DNA from: an uncultured Prevotella sp.
Lineage (GTDB): Bacteria; Bacteroidota; Bacteroidia; Bacteroidales; Bacteroidaceae
Direction of reading: 5' to 3'
DNA: 30,292 bases
NCBI GenBank assembly: GCA_937906495.1
Contig: CALCVT010000049.1
Location: forward strand, 1 to 30,292
Both the position numbers and the translations under genes were made by a program. Below the pieces are notes generated by a model that made no database searches, was not told the origin of the DNA, and saw only the letters and a list, made by a program, of their open reading frames with translations. Positions 7,411 to 14,894 of the stretch are shown here, one piece after another. Numbering within the stretch: position 1 is the stretch's first letter; every line of letters starts with the position of its first letter.

Positions 7411-7448
7411 AGAGTGAGAGGCAAGTCGCAGTGCTTGCCTCTCACTCT
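7411..7448 (-). terminator. Gene-end hairpin after pepD
   Basis: A perfect 15-bp stem, AGAGTGAGAGGCAAG (7411-7425) with CTTGCCTCTCACTCT (7434-7448), an 8-nt loop, 52 nt downstream of the pepD stop. The minus-strand 3' side has CTTACTAAAGG, so the T-tail is weak. Confidence 0.65.
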
Positions 7449-7499
7449 ATATGAACTATTTACTATGCACGAGGCATTGTAAGGAGAGTCAGAGTAGGG

Positions 7500-8948
7500 T
7501 TAAACTCGCTTCAGAATGTCGAGCAAGTGATCCCATACCATTTGTACGGTAGGGATGAGCAGACGTTCGTCGGGCGAGTGTACACCGCGCAGTGTGGGTC
7601 CAAAGCTGACCATGTCGAGGTGCGGATACTTTTCGGAGAAGAGACCGCACTCCAGTCCGGCATGGATCGCTAAAATTTTAGGTTCTTTGCCAAAGAGCGA
7701 AACGTAGCTCTCCTTGGCAATCTTTACAATCTCACTGTTGGGGTTGAGTTTCCAGCCGGGGTAGCCCTCGTTGGTGAGCACTTCGGCACCGCCCAACTCA
7801 AAGGCTGCACGTACAACACTGGCCATGTTGGTGCAGGCACTGCCAATGCTGCTGCGCTGGCTGGTTGTGGCTGTTACATGGTTACCCTCCAAACGGATGC
7901 TGGCCAAGTTGGTTGAAGTTTCGACTAACCAGTCGAGGTCCTGGCTCACAGCAAATACACCATTATATACGGCATGCAGCGAGAGGAGCATTTTGCGCAT
8001 GGCTTTCGGTTCCATAGCGGGGCCCTCGGCTTCGCAACTGTCGAGGGTAAAAAGCATCGACTTCTCGGTAACAGAGAACTCTTCTTCAATGGCAGCCGAA
8101 AGGATGTTCAAGTCAATGCGTACCTGCTCCTTTTGGTTTACGGGCACTGCACAGATGGCATATCCCTCGCGGGGAATGGCATTGTGCAAACCGCCGCTCT
8201 GAATGTCAATGAGCCGGAGGTCCATTTTCTCCATCTCATTGCAAAGGAAGCGTACAAGTATCTTATTAGCGTTACCTCGCTTTTTATTGATGTCGTCGCC
8301 AGAGTGACCACCCGTAAGTCCTTTTACACCCACACGGAACGTATAGTATCCGGCCGGAACGGCCTCGGTGGGGAAGGGATAAGTTGCAGTGGTGCGTACA
8401 CCACCAGCACAACTTACAAAAATCTGGCCTTCGTCTTCAGAGTCGAGGTTAATGAGGTAGTCGCCTTGCATAAAGTCGCTCTTCATGCCCATGGCACCGG
8501 TTAGTCCCGTTTCTTCGTCGCGGGTAAATACGCACTGGATGGGACCGTGTTCAATATCGTTAGCCTTGAGAACAGCCATCTGCATAGCCACTCCGATACC
8601 GTCGTCAGCACCTAAGGTTGTGCCCTTTGCACACATCCACTCGCCGTCAATGTAAGTTTGTATAGCGTCGGTTTCAAAGTTAAATTCAACGTCTTTGTTT
8701 TTCTCGCAAACCATGTCCATATGGCTCTGCAGGATGACCGTTTTGCTGTTTTCGCGCCCGGGAGTTGCGGGCTTGCTGATGCAAACATTTCCGGTTTCAT
8801 CGACTTTGGTGGCCAGTCCGAGGCTCTCGCCGAAAGCCTTGAGGAATGCAATCATCTTCTCCTCCTTCTTTGAAGGACGAGGCACTTTATTCACTTCGGC
8901 AAAGCAATCGAAAACGATGCCGGGCTGTAAAAGATTGTTGTTACTCAT
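7500..8948 (-). CDS. pepD: Cytosolic non-specific (aminoacyl-histidine) dipeptidase
   Basis: 482-aa M20-family metallodipeptidase, PepD group, which hydrolyses Xaa-His and many other dipeptides in the cytosol using two metal ions. No signal peptide. Metal-site motifs in order: QSHMDMVCEKN with His76, LGADDGIG with Asp115, DEETGLTGAMG with catalytic Glu145 and ligand Glu146, INLDSED with Asp169, and a C-terminal HAGLECG supplying the last His. The dimerisation/lid domain (about 200-390) contains the GGHSGDDI motif typical of the family. Length matches the family. The gene stands alone between the lipoprotein and the divergent small membrane-protein gene. It would complete the breakdown of peptides taken up by the cell. 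Confidence 0.95.
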   Translation of the reverse strand: MSNNNLLQPGIVFDCFAEVNKVPRPSKKEEKMIAFLKAFGESLGLATKVDETGNVCISKPATPGRENSKTVILQSHMDMVCEKNKDVEFNFETDAIQTYIDGEWMCAKGTTLGADDGIGVAMQMAVLKANDIEHGPIQCVFTRDEETGLTGAMGMKSDFMQGDYLINLDSEDEGQIFVSCAGGVRTTATYPFPTEAVPAGYYTFRVGVKGLTGGHSGDDINKKRGNANKILVRFLCNEMEKMDLRLIDIQSGGLHNAIPREGYAICAVPVNQKEQVRIDLNILSAAIEEEFSVTEKSMLFTLDSCEAEGPAMEPKAMRKMLLSLHAVYNGVFAVSQDLDWLVETSTNLASIRLEGNHVTATTSQRSSIGSACTNMASVVRAAFELGGAEVLTNEGYPGWKLNPNSEIVKIAKESYVSLFGKEPKILAIHAGLECGLFSEKYPHLDMVSFGPTLRGVHSPDERLLIPTVQMVWDHLLDILKRV

Positions 8949-9081
8949 CGTAATTAAATTTAAAATGCTTACTTTTGCAACGCCTTATGGAGGGTTGCCC
9001 GCTTGTCCGCACGCTAATGAACTGTATTCTTACGGCTATTCCATGAGCATTGCGGGGCGGTGCAAACTTCGTTAGCATAGG

Positions 9082-9089
9082 CAAAGATA
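9082..9089 (-). promoter_or_regulatory. -7 element (TATCTTTG) upstream of pepD
   Basis: CAAAGATA on the + strand reads TATCTTTG on the minus strand, a perfect Bacteroidetes -7 box. No TTG is found 19-21 nt upstream, so this is a partial match. A leader of about 125 nt would precede the pepD ATG. Confidence 0.4.
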
Positions 9090-9191
9090 GACAAACCGAA
9101 TTATAAAAGGGCATTTTGAGGCGCATTTTTTTATTTTTGGCCTGCTCTTCGGCATGTCGTGTGCAGTAGTATATAAACTAAAACGGCAATT

Positions 9192-9401
9192 ATGAAACTT
9201 TTTTTCTTAATCCTGGCGCTGTTGGCCGTTGGTGTGGCTTTCCTTTCTATCCGCCTTTTTTTCGGAAAAGCGTTTGTCAAAACACACGTAGACCAAAGTA
9301 AAGCAATGAGGCAACGAGGCATCCATTGTGTACAGTCGCAGGATGCGGCAGCGCGTGCCCATAATCCCCATAGAATAAATGAACGAAATAATTATGTGTA
9401 A
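9192..9401 (+). CDS. Small single-helix membrane protein
   Basis: 69 aa. Residues 3-25 (KLFFLILALLAVGVAFLSIR) make one transmembrane helix. The rest is a basic, soluble tail with the string RQRGIHCVQSQDAAAR (about 40-55). From memory, small Bacteroidales proteins with a hydrophobic N terminus followed by (R/K)GIxCxxSxDxxA are common and often sit near OmpH-like or tRNA genes; I cannot verify that here. The reading frame overlaps the next gene's ATG (ATGTGTAA, 9394-9401), implying translational coupling. The frame is unlikely to be chance: the helix, the positive flank and the tail run right up to the next start. Function unknown. Confidence 0.6.
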   Translation: MKLFFLILALLAVGVAFLSIRLFFGKAFVKTHVDQSKAMRQRGIHCVQSQDAAARAHNPHRINERNNYV

Positions 9402-9987
9402 ATTTACCACAAATCTGGCCATGCTTCTCATGGCCGCAGGCCTCACACTTACAGCCTGCAACCAGAAGGAACCTTCCAAGCAGGTAAAGTCGAACGGGCT
9501 GCCTCAGGCTGGCGCTGCTGCCGGTAGTACTGCAGTGGCAATAGTCGATGTCGATACGCTAACTTCGCAGTATGAGTATTGTAAACAGGAACTTGATAAA
9601 TTGGAAGCTAAGCAGCGTGGCTATCAGCAGCAACTTAATAGCAAGGGTCAGGCTCTGCAGAATGCCATGGTTAACTTCCAGAAAAAATTGCAGAGTGGTG
9701 GTTTTACCACACAACAGCAGGCCGAAGCCGAACAGGCTAAACTGCAAAAGCAACAGCAAGCTCTGCAAAACTTCCAGATGCAGGTAGAAGAAGATATGGC
9801 TAAAGCTACACATACCTACCAGGAAAAACTGCGTAAAGACTTGAATGCTTTCTTAAAGGAATTCAATCACGACGGACGCTATAAGGTTATTATCAGCAAG
9901 AGTGGAGACAATGTTCTTTATGCAGATCCTGCTTGCGACATTACAGCTCAGATTGTAGAGGGAATGAACAAGCAGTTCAAAAAATAA
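9394..9987 (+). CDS. OmpH/Skp-like periplasmic lipoprotein
   Basis: About 197 aa. A lipoprotein signal (MCKFTTNLAMLLMAAGLTLTAC) has a good lipobox, L-T-A-C. The mature part starts with a flexible linker. It then has the OmpH-type segment AIVDVDTLTSQYEYCKQ, a long Gln/Ala/Lys-rich coiled coil (about 60-145), and a compact C-terminal domain KVIISKSGDNVLYADPACDIT. That is the Skp/OmpH layout, a trimeric chaperone that shields unfolded outer-membrane proteins. The lipid anchor makes it a variant of classical soluble Skp. Start chosen at 9394, giving a compact signal peptide and an 8-nt overlap with the upstream small gene; an in-frame ATG at 9379 would add five residues. No bamA or second ompH copy is nearby. 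Confidence 0.82.
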   Translation: MCKFTTNLAMLLMAAGLTLTACNQKEPSKQVKSNGLPQAGAAAGSTAVAIVDVDTLTSQYEYCKQELDKLEAKQRGYQQQLNSKGQALQNAMVNFQKKLQSGGFTTQQQAEAEQAKLQKQQQALQNFQMQVEEDMAKATHTYQEKLRKDLNAFLKEFNHDGRYKVIISKSGDNVLYADPACDITAQIVEGMNKQFKK

Positions 9988-10008
9988 TTACAAAAAGTGG
10001 CGCATTTG

Positions 10009-10040
10009 TTTGGCCGGTTAATTAGATATATGTATCTTTG
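10009..10040 (+). promoter_or_regulatory. Promoter of tRNA-Ser
   Basis: TTTG (10009-10012), 20 nt, TATCTTTG (10033-10040): a perfect match to the Bacteroidetes consensus, 31 nt before the tRNA 5' end. Confidence 0.8.
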
Positions 10041-10071
10041 CACCGCATTTGAGAAAAACAATGCAACACAA

Positions 10072-10163
10072 GGAAAGTTGCCGGAGTGATCGAACGGGGC
10101 GGACTCGAAATCCGCTGTACGGCTTTGTCCGTACCGGGGGTTTGAATCCCTCACTTTCCGCCA
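10072..10163 (+). tRNA. tRNA-Ser, anticodon CGA
   Basis: Class II tRNA with acceptor stem GGAAAGT (10072-10078) pairing with ACTTTCC (10153-10159). The discriminator is G and CCA is encoded (10161-10163). The anticodon arm is GCGGA-CTCGAAA-TCCGC with anticodon CGA at 10106-10108, reading UCG. A long variable arm (GTACGGCTTTGTCCGTAC) and a T arm GGGGGTTTGAATCCCTC follow. The G discriminator and long variable arm fit serine. It has its own promoter and terminator. Confidence 0.97.
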
Positions 10164-10164
10164 T

Positions 10165-10210
10165 AACCGATGCAAGTTTTAGTTTTTAGAACACTTGCAT
10201 CGGTTTTTTT
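10165..10210 (+). terminator. Intrinsic terminator of tRNA-Ser
   Basis: A 13-bp stem, AACCGATGCAAGT (10165-10177) with ACTTGCATCGGTT (10193-10205), followed by a T-run to 10210. It begins two bases after the CCA. Confidence 0.92.
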
Positions 10211-10670
10211 ATATTCGCAAGGGGCAAACGTTGTAGAATAGGACCAGAGCAACAGCTTTGAGAATAAAGTATGTTTGGCTATATTGACCTCTCGCTTGGG
10301 GTTTAGTAGATTTCATGCATCCGTTGCCCGTTTTTTATAATTATACTTAAATAAACTCAATCACCTGTTTATTACCCCTCCATATACCCTTTTAATGCTT
10401 CATTGATAAATATGGACGATACTCTTTGAATTGTTTTTAATTTGATAGTGGCCGAACGGAAGGGGCGATATTCTGCTTGGTTTAACGTGAGCAGGCTCCG
10501 AATTTGAAGGCTCCTGTGTTCGAAAAACCGGGAGCAGCAGACAGAATTTTCTATCGCTGCTTCAGAAATTTCTAACGCAGCGATAGAAATTGCTATCGGG
10601 GCTACCTAAAAACGTATTATACAGTTAAATAGCTTTAATCTTTAAATGAATTTTCGGTAAGGTACAAACT
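10211..10670. other. Gene-free AT-rich stretch
   Basis: No credible coding frame on either strand. It holds one perfect inverted repeat (10548-10589, listed separately) and otherwise no recognised element. Confidence 0.45.
10548..10589. repeat. Perfect 13-bp inverted repeat
   Basis: TTTCTATCGCTGC (10548-10560) and GCAGCGATAGAAA (10577-10589), separated by 16 nt. A third partial copy, CTATCG, follows at 10593-10598. There is no T-tract on either side and no flanking gene within 380 nt, so a terminator role is not obvious. It could be a protein-binding site or a miniature-element remnant. Confidence 0.55.
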
Positions 10671-10708
10671 AAAAAGCCGGACTGGTTTGCTTAAACAAAT
10701 CAGTCCGG
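10671..10708 (-). terminator. Minus-strand intrinsic terminator beyond the repeat cluster
   Basis: CCGGACTGGTTTG (10677-10689) pairs with CAAATCAGTCCGG (10696-10708) with one G-T pair. On the minus strand the stem is followed by a T5 run (A's at 10671-10675). It lies about 290 nt past the methyltransferase gene, with the repeat cluster in between, and may be the end of that operon. Confidence 0.65.
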
Positions 10709-10734
10709 TTCGTATCTTGGGAGATAATCCTTAT

Positions 10735-10935
10735 TTCCTTATTCAAAGATAGTGAAAGGTGAGCAAAGCAGCAAATGCGAAAACTGGCTTTCAAGGATTT
10801 GCAACTTTCGAACCGCCTCCTATCTTATTCAGAGATAGTGAAATAAGAGCAGAATTCCAAGCCAATAGCTTGCTTTTAAGTGATAGGACTTTAGAGTCGC
10901 TTTTCTACATATATATTCTCAAAAAATCCGAAAGC
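10735..10935. repeat. Second locus of the 85-bp promoter-bearing repeat
   Basis: Units start at 10744 (CAAAGATAGTGAAAGG) and 10830 (CAGAGATAGTGAAAT), 86 nt apart, with a decayed boundary near 10920. In the first unit AAGATAG (10746-10752) pairs with CTATCTT (10820-10826), and GCAAAT with ATTTGC, so the unit folds as a long imperfect hairpin. The consensus is shared with 2977-3175, including the GCCTCCTA tail. Both units carry minus-strand TTG/TTTG-N20-TAtCtTTG modules: TTTG at 10772-10775 with TATCTTTG at 10744-10751, and TTG at 10858-10860 with TATCTCTG at 10830-10837. Confidence 0.72.
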
Positions 10936-10993
10936 AGATACTTGCAACCATATGAAGGTTCTCTTACAAACGTAATTGCAACAACTGCTTTGA

Positions 10994-11704
10994 CTATTTA
11001 GCTGCGTAGATAGCAAAAATGGTTGGAATCTTACCCAAATCAGGTAAGGCCTGTTGCTTCCATGCTTTTACGGTCAGCGTTTTGATAAATTCGTTCTCAG
11101 TAGTAAGCCCCGAGGCAATACATAGTCGCGTGGCCGGATTACAGGTTGCTAAAATATCAGCAATTATTTTTGCATTTCTGTAAGGTGTCTCGATAAATAG
11201 CTGCGTTTGCTGTTCGGCAGCCGAGCGGCTTTCCAGTTGCTTCAGTCGTTTGGCCCGTTCTCCAGGATTGATAGGGAGATAGCCGTTAAAGGCAAAACTC
11301 TGCCCGTTAAATCCTGATCCCATAACAGCTAAAAGAATAGACGAAGGGCCAACAAGCGGTACCACGTGTAGTCCTTCGCGCTGCGCAATAGCTACAACGT
11401 CGGCTCCGGGATCAGCCACTGCCGGACAGCCGGCCTCGCTGATAATTCCAACCGATTCGCCTTTGCGCAAAGGCTCTAAATATTGGCTAAACTGAGCAGC
11501 ATCGGCGTGTTTGCCTATGGTATAAAAAGTGAGACTGTCGATGTCGATTTCGCGGCAAACTTGCTTAAGAAAGCGTCGTGCCGTTCTGATTTCTTCGACA
11601 ATAAAATGATGAATGCCAAGTATAATATCGGTGTTGTATGCAGGTAGCACCTGGTTAAGGGGCGTATCGCCCAATGTTACAGGAATGAGGTAAAGAGCTG
11701 CCAT
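10994..11704 (-). CDS. SAM-dependent methyltransferase, short RsmI-like
   Basis: 236-aa member of the tetrapyrrole-methylase superfamily, related to RsmI (16S rRNA C1402 2'-O-methyltransferase) but shorter than the usual about 280 aa. It opens with LYLIPVTLGDTP in place of the RsmI LYLVATPIGN. The SAM-binding region shows SEAGCPAVADPG (89-100) and VGPSSILLAVMGSG (118-131), followed by FIETPYRN (170-177), all strongly RsmI-like. Bacteroidetes often carry such a short paralogue; substrate not known to me. It is the last gene of the mtaB, glycosyltransferase, methyltransferase run, 104 nt after the glycosyltransferase. Confidence 0.85.
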   Translation of the reverse strand: MAALYLIPVTLGDTPLNQVLPAYNTDIILGIHHFIVEEIRTARRFLKQVCREIDIDSLTFYTIGKHADAAQFSQYLEPLRKGESVGIISEAGCPAVADPGADVVAIAQREGLHVVPLVGPSSILLAVMGSGFNGQSFAFNGYLPINPGERAKRLKQLESRSAAEQQTQLFIETPYRNAKIIADILATCNPATRLCIASGLTTENEFIKTLTVKAWKQQALPDLGKIPTIFAIYAAK

Positions 11705-11808
11705 AGGGTGGTAATAAAAAGGGTAGAGGTGATGAGAAAGCGTTTAAACTACTAACGGCAATCTATGGGAAATGGGAGCCGAAAGGAGGTGGAAGGCCTT
11801 TGAGGTTT

Positions 11809-12846
11809 TCAAGACTGCGGCAACTGACTGAAATAGCGTTTGCCTTTTGCGTAGTATTGCCAAAGTATGCTGTAGCGGCTGCGCCCTGCTAAATTTTGGC
11901 TGTTTCCCTGCATCTTTTGAAGGTTTAGCTGTCTGTCGGCCTCAAAGTCCGGTCGCATGCGCGCGTATTCACTGCGGGCACGGAGCACAGCCTTGAAATT
12001 AGAAAAGTTGAAAGTAGCTAAAAACTGGAGAGCAGCTACCCAGTCGAGCAGTGTGCGTACTCTCATTACGCTCTTAAGTTCTTCGGAAGGCAGATTCTTA
12101 TAGAGCATGAGCAGATTGTTACGGAAGTTGAGAAAGGTTTTGCGCGGATTTCCTGCATTGAGAGTGCCCCCGCCTACATGGTACACCTTACTTTGCGATA
12201 TGCACACAATGCTTCGTCCCCGGGCGCGGAGGCGCCAACAGAGATCAATCTCCTCCATGTGTGCAAAAAATCGTCGGTCTAGTCCGCCACTCTGTAGCCA
12301 ATCTTCTCGCCGCACCATCAAGGCTGCGCCAGTGGCCCACAACAGCGGGCAAATGGCATCGTACTGTCCGTGGTCGGTTTCGGTAATGCCAAAAATGCGT
12401 CCGCGGCAGAAGGGGTATCCATAGCGGTCGATAAAGCCACCGGCGCCACCGGCATATTCAAACTCCTGCTTGTTGGTCTGACTCATTAGTTTAGGCTGGC
12501 AAATGGCAACTTCGGAGTGTTTATCCATGTAATTGCGGAGCGGTTTCAGCCAGTTGGGTGTTACTTCGACGTCGGAGTTGAGCAGCAGGTAGTAGGGGGC
12601 TTCAATCTGTTTTAATGCCTGGTTGTAACCTTCGGCAAAGCCGTAGTTTTGTGGCAGGGGCAGTTGCACTACCGAGGGAAACTCTTGTGTAAGCATTTCG
12701 AGCGAACCATCGGTCGACCCATTGTCGGCCACAATAACCAGGCCGTCGGGATCGGAGTATTTTATGACCGAGGGCAAAAAGCGTCGCATCATGTCGCGGC
12801 CGTTCCAGTTGAGAATGACTACAGCTATCTTGGGTGTAACAATCAT
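11809..12846 (-). CDS. Family 2 glycosyltransferase
   Basis: 345-aa GT-A fold enzyme of family GT2, rhamnosyltransferase-like. It opens with VAVVILNWNG-type sequence (8-16), then ADNGSTDGS (40-48) for nucleotide binding and LLLNSDVEV (87-95), where the Asp coordinates the metal. ATGAALMVRR (171-180) and EEIDLCWRLRARG (198-210) are acceptor-site and catalytic-base features. No clear transmembrane segment; cytosolic or membrane-associated. It probably adds a sugar to a cell-envelope glycan, but donor and acceptor cannot be told. It starts 32 nt after the mtaB stop on the same strand, so the two are probably one transcript. Confidence 0.88.
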   Translation of the reverse strand: MIVTPKIAVVILNWNGRDMMRRFLPSVIKYSDPDGLVIVADNGSTDGSLEMLTQEFPSVVQLPLPQNYGFAEGYNQALKQIEAPYYLLLNSDVEVTPNWLKPLRNYMDKHSEVAICQPKLMSQTNKQEFEYAGGAGGFIDRYGYPFCRGRIFGITETDHGQYDAICPLLWATGAALMVRREDWLQSGGLDRRFFAHMEEIDLCWRLRARGRSIVCISQSKVYHVGGGTLNAGNPRKTFLNFRNNLLMLYKNLPSEELKSVMRVRTLLDWVAALQFLATFNFSNFKAVLRARSEYARMRPDFEADRQLNLQKMQGNSQNLAGRSRYSILWQYYAKGKRYFSQLPQS

Positions 12847-12878
12847 AGTTATCGGTTGAGTTCAGTGTTTGGTGAGTG

Positions 12879-14213
12879 TCAGGCCAACTGTTCAGCCAGA
12901 AGACATTCGTTGTCTGGGGTCAGTTGTCCCAGTTTGACTTCTGTAATTTCGTTATCGGCCACTGCCATGTGCGGTGCCTGCTGCACGCGGATGTAGTTAT
13001 CGGTAAATCCCTGCATCAGTTCACCCTCGCGTGCGTGTTCCCACAGAACGGGGCGTACAGTTTCGGCAAAGCGATTGTAGTGAGCCAGTCGTTTTTCTTC
13101 GGAGAGTGCAAGCAGGCGCTGGCTTCGTGCATGTTTGTCGTTTGCCGATACGATGTGGGGTATTTCGAGTGCCCTGGTGCCCGGGCGCTCGCTGTAGCTG
13201 AACACGTGCAGTTGCGAAATGTCGAGCTGTTGTATAAAGTTGTAAGCCTCTTCAAAGCATTCCTCTGTTTCGCCGCGCATGCCCACAATGGTGTCAACTC
13301 CAATAAAGGCATCGGGCATGGCCTGCTTGATGCGTGCAATCTTTTCGGCAAAGAGCGCTGTGTCGTAATGGCGCTTCATTAGTTTTAGCACCGTGTCCGA
13401 CCCCGATTGTAAGGGGATGTGGAAGTGGGGCATAAAGGCGCGCGAGGCCGCACAAAAGTCAATAATCTCGTCGGTCAGCAAGTTTGGCTCAATACTCGAT
13501 ATGCGGTAGCGTTCAATGCCTTCTACGCGGTCGAGTGCACGAATCAAGTCAATAAAAGATTCGCCTGTTGAGCGGCCAAAATCACCCGTATTTACGCCTG
13601 TTATAACTATTTCTTTACCACCTTGCTCAGCAACCTGCGCAGCCTGCAACACTATTGATTCGATGGACCCGTTGCGTGAGCGTCCGCGAGCAAAAGGAAT
13701 GGTGCAGTATGTGCAATAATAGTTACATCCATCTTGTACTTTTAGGAAGTAGCGTGTACGGTCGCCGCGTGAGCACGAAGGCACAAAGGTGCGGATTTCG
13801 CGGGTAGGTACACTTACAGCTTCATGGCAGGCCTCACCGTTAAGTGCATGCTTTTGTGCCATGCGTTCCTTAATATAATGTAGAACCTGACCCTTTTGCT
13901 CCATGCCAAGCACCAAATCAACTCCCTCGAAAGTTGCAATCTCGTCGGCCTTAAGCTGGGCATAGCATCCCATTACAACTACAAAGGCTCCGGGGTGCTC
14001 ACGCGTAAAGCGATTAATAGCCTGACGGCATTTATGGTCGGCAACATCGGTCACCGAACAGGTGTTGACAATGCAAATGTCAGCTCGCTCGCCCTTTTGA
14101 ACGGTTTTTACACCCTCCCGTTCCAGTTGGTCGCGGAGGGTAGAAGTTTCTGCAAAATTAAGCTTGCAGCCAAGCGTGTGATAGGCTGCCTTCATATCGT
14201 GTAACTGGTGCAT
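12879..14213 (-). CDS. mtaB: tRNA (N6-threonylcarbamoyladenosine37-2-S)-methylthiotransferase
   Basis: About 444-aa radical-SAM methylthiotransferase that converts t6A37 to ms2t6A37 in tRNAs reading ANN codons. The N-terminal UPF0004 domain has three Cys for the auxiliary Fe-S cluster: TLGCKLNF (Cys16), NTCSVTD (Cys52) and MGCYAQ (Cys83). The radical-SAM motif CNYYCTYC provides Cys163, Cys167 and Cys170, in the CxxxCxxC spacing. A TRAM-type C-terminal domain follows. KLNFAETST points to the MtaB subgroup rather than MiaB or RimO. The frame is open back to 14474, but that extension is not family-like. I place the start at MHQLHDM (14213); the internal ATG at 14195 is an alternative. Confidence 0.93.
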   Translation of the reverse strand: MHQLHDMKAAYHTLGCKLNFAETSTLRDQLEREGVKTVQKGERADICIVNTCSVTDVADHKCRQAINRFTREHPGAFVVVMGCYAQLKADEIATFEGVDLVLGMEQKGQVLHYIKERMAQKHALNGEACHEAVSVPTREIRTFVPSCSRGDRTRYFLKVQDGCNYYCTYCTIPFARGRSRNGSIESIVLQAAQVAEQGGKEIVITGVNTGDFGRSTGESFIDLIRALDRVEGIERYRISSIEPNLLTDEIIDFCAASRAFMPHFHIPLQSGSDTVLKLMKRHYDTALFAEKIARIKQAMPDAFIGVDTIVGMRGETEECFEEAYNFIQQLDISQLHVFSYSERPGTRALEIPHIVSANDKHARSQRLLALSEEKRLAHYNRFAETVRPVLWEHAREGELMQGFTDNYIRVQQAPHMAVADNEITEVKLGQLTPDNECLLAEQLA

Positions 14214-14231
14214 AGTGCTTGTTTTTGGGTA

Positions 14232-14239
14232 CAAAGGTA
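14232..14239 (-). promoter_or_regulatory. -7 element upstream of mtaB
   Basis: Minus-strand TACCTTTG fits TAnnTTTG, but no TTG lies 19-21 nt upstream. Initiation near 14225 would leave a 12-nt leader to the 14213 ATG or 30 nt to the 14195 ATG. It also argues against the longer upstream reading frame. Confidence 0.45.
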
Positions 14240-14834
14240 CAGCAAGGTGCGTAAGTAGAAAAGGAATTGACGCGTTTTTCATGTTTTTAAGTAGTTGTGG
14301 CCCCTGCATACTGTAGTTGTATGCTATACGCACATTGTTTTTATATGACGCAGGCGCTGCGCTGTATGAATGGGTACCCCCAGCGGTTTTGCCATATGAC
14401 GAATGCCATAGCAAGAATCCGGTAAAGAGTGGCTTGCCAGGTTCAATAGAGAGCTGTAAGAAATACGGTTGCACAGAGTTCTGTTTAATTTAGGATCCGA
14501 TGCCGTTGGTTGTAAGTGCAAAGTCGGGTTTTGTAGGTACAGATGAGATGTTACAAAGGCTGCAGGTTTACATACGTTGTTGTGATAGGTTTAAAATGAT
14601 TGGAAGATGGGGCATATTGTTATGAACTTGCAGCACCGCATGCTGATAGCCGGACAAAACTTCATTCCGAAACCCTTTATTCCGCTACTTTGCCTTAGTC
14701 ATTTGGGCTGTGGCTAAAGAGGAAGTTGAGCAGCCTATGCTCCATATTTGCAAAGCGCTTATCACAATTTAAGATACATTAGGGATACTAATAGGTATTC
14801 CGTCTACAGATTTTTCAAGAAAAGCGCACAAATA
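14240..14834. other. Gene-free region between divergent mtaB and porin gene
   Basis: Mixed-composition sequence without convincing coding frames. A small GCATAC/GTATGC hairpin lies near 14307-14325. The right end holds the porin promoter. I recognise no RNA family or repeat. Confidence 0.4.
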
Positions 14835-14866
14835 TTTGGCCCGTGTGCATAAAAGAAGTACTTTTG
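14835..14866 (+). promoter_or_regulatory. Promoter of the FadL-type porin gene
   Basis: TTTG (14835-14838), 20 nt, TACTTTTG (14859-14866). Full consensus match; predicted start near 14873, leader about 22 nt. Confidence 0.75.
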
Positions 14867-14894
14867 CCGAAGTTTTTACCAATGAATACGAAAA

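Noticed and set aside
10759..11001. 80-aa open frame on the + strand
   Set aside because: It lies wholly inside the repeat array and runs antisense into the methyltransferase gene; composition is not protein-like.
14214..14474. N-terminal extension of mtaB (frame open to 14474)
   Set aside because: The extra 87 residues are not family-like, lie beyond the predicted -7 box at 14232, and MtaB proteins begin close to the TLGCKLNF motif.
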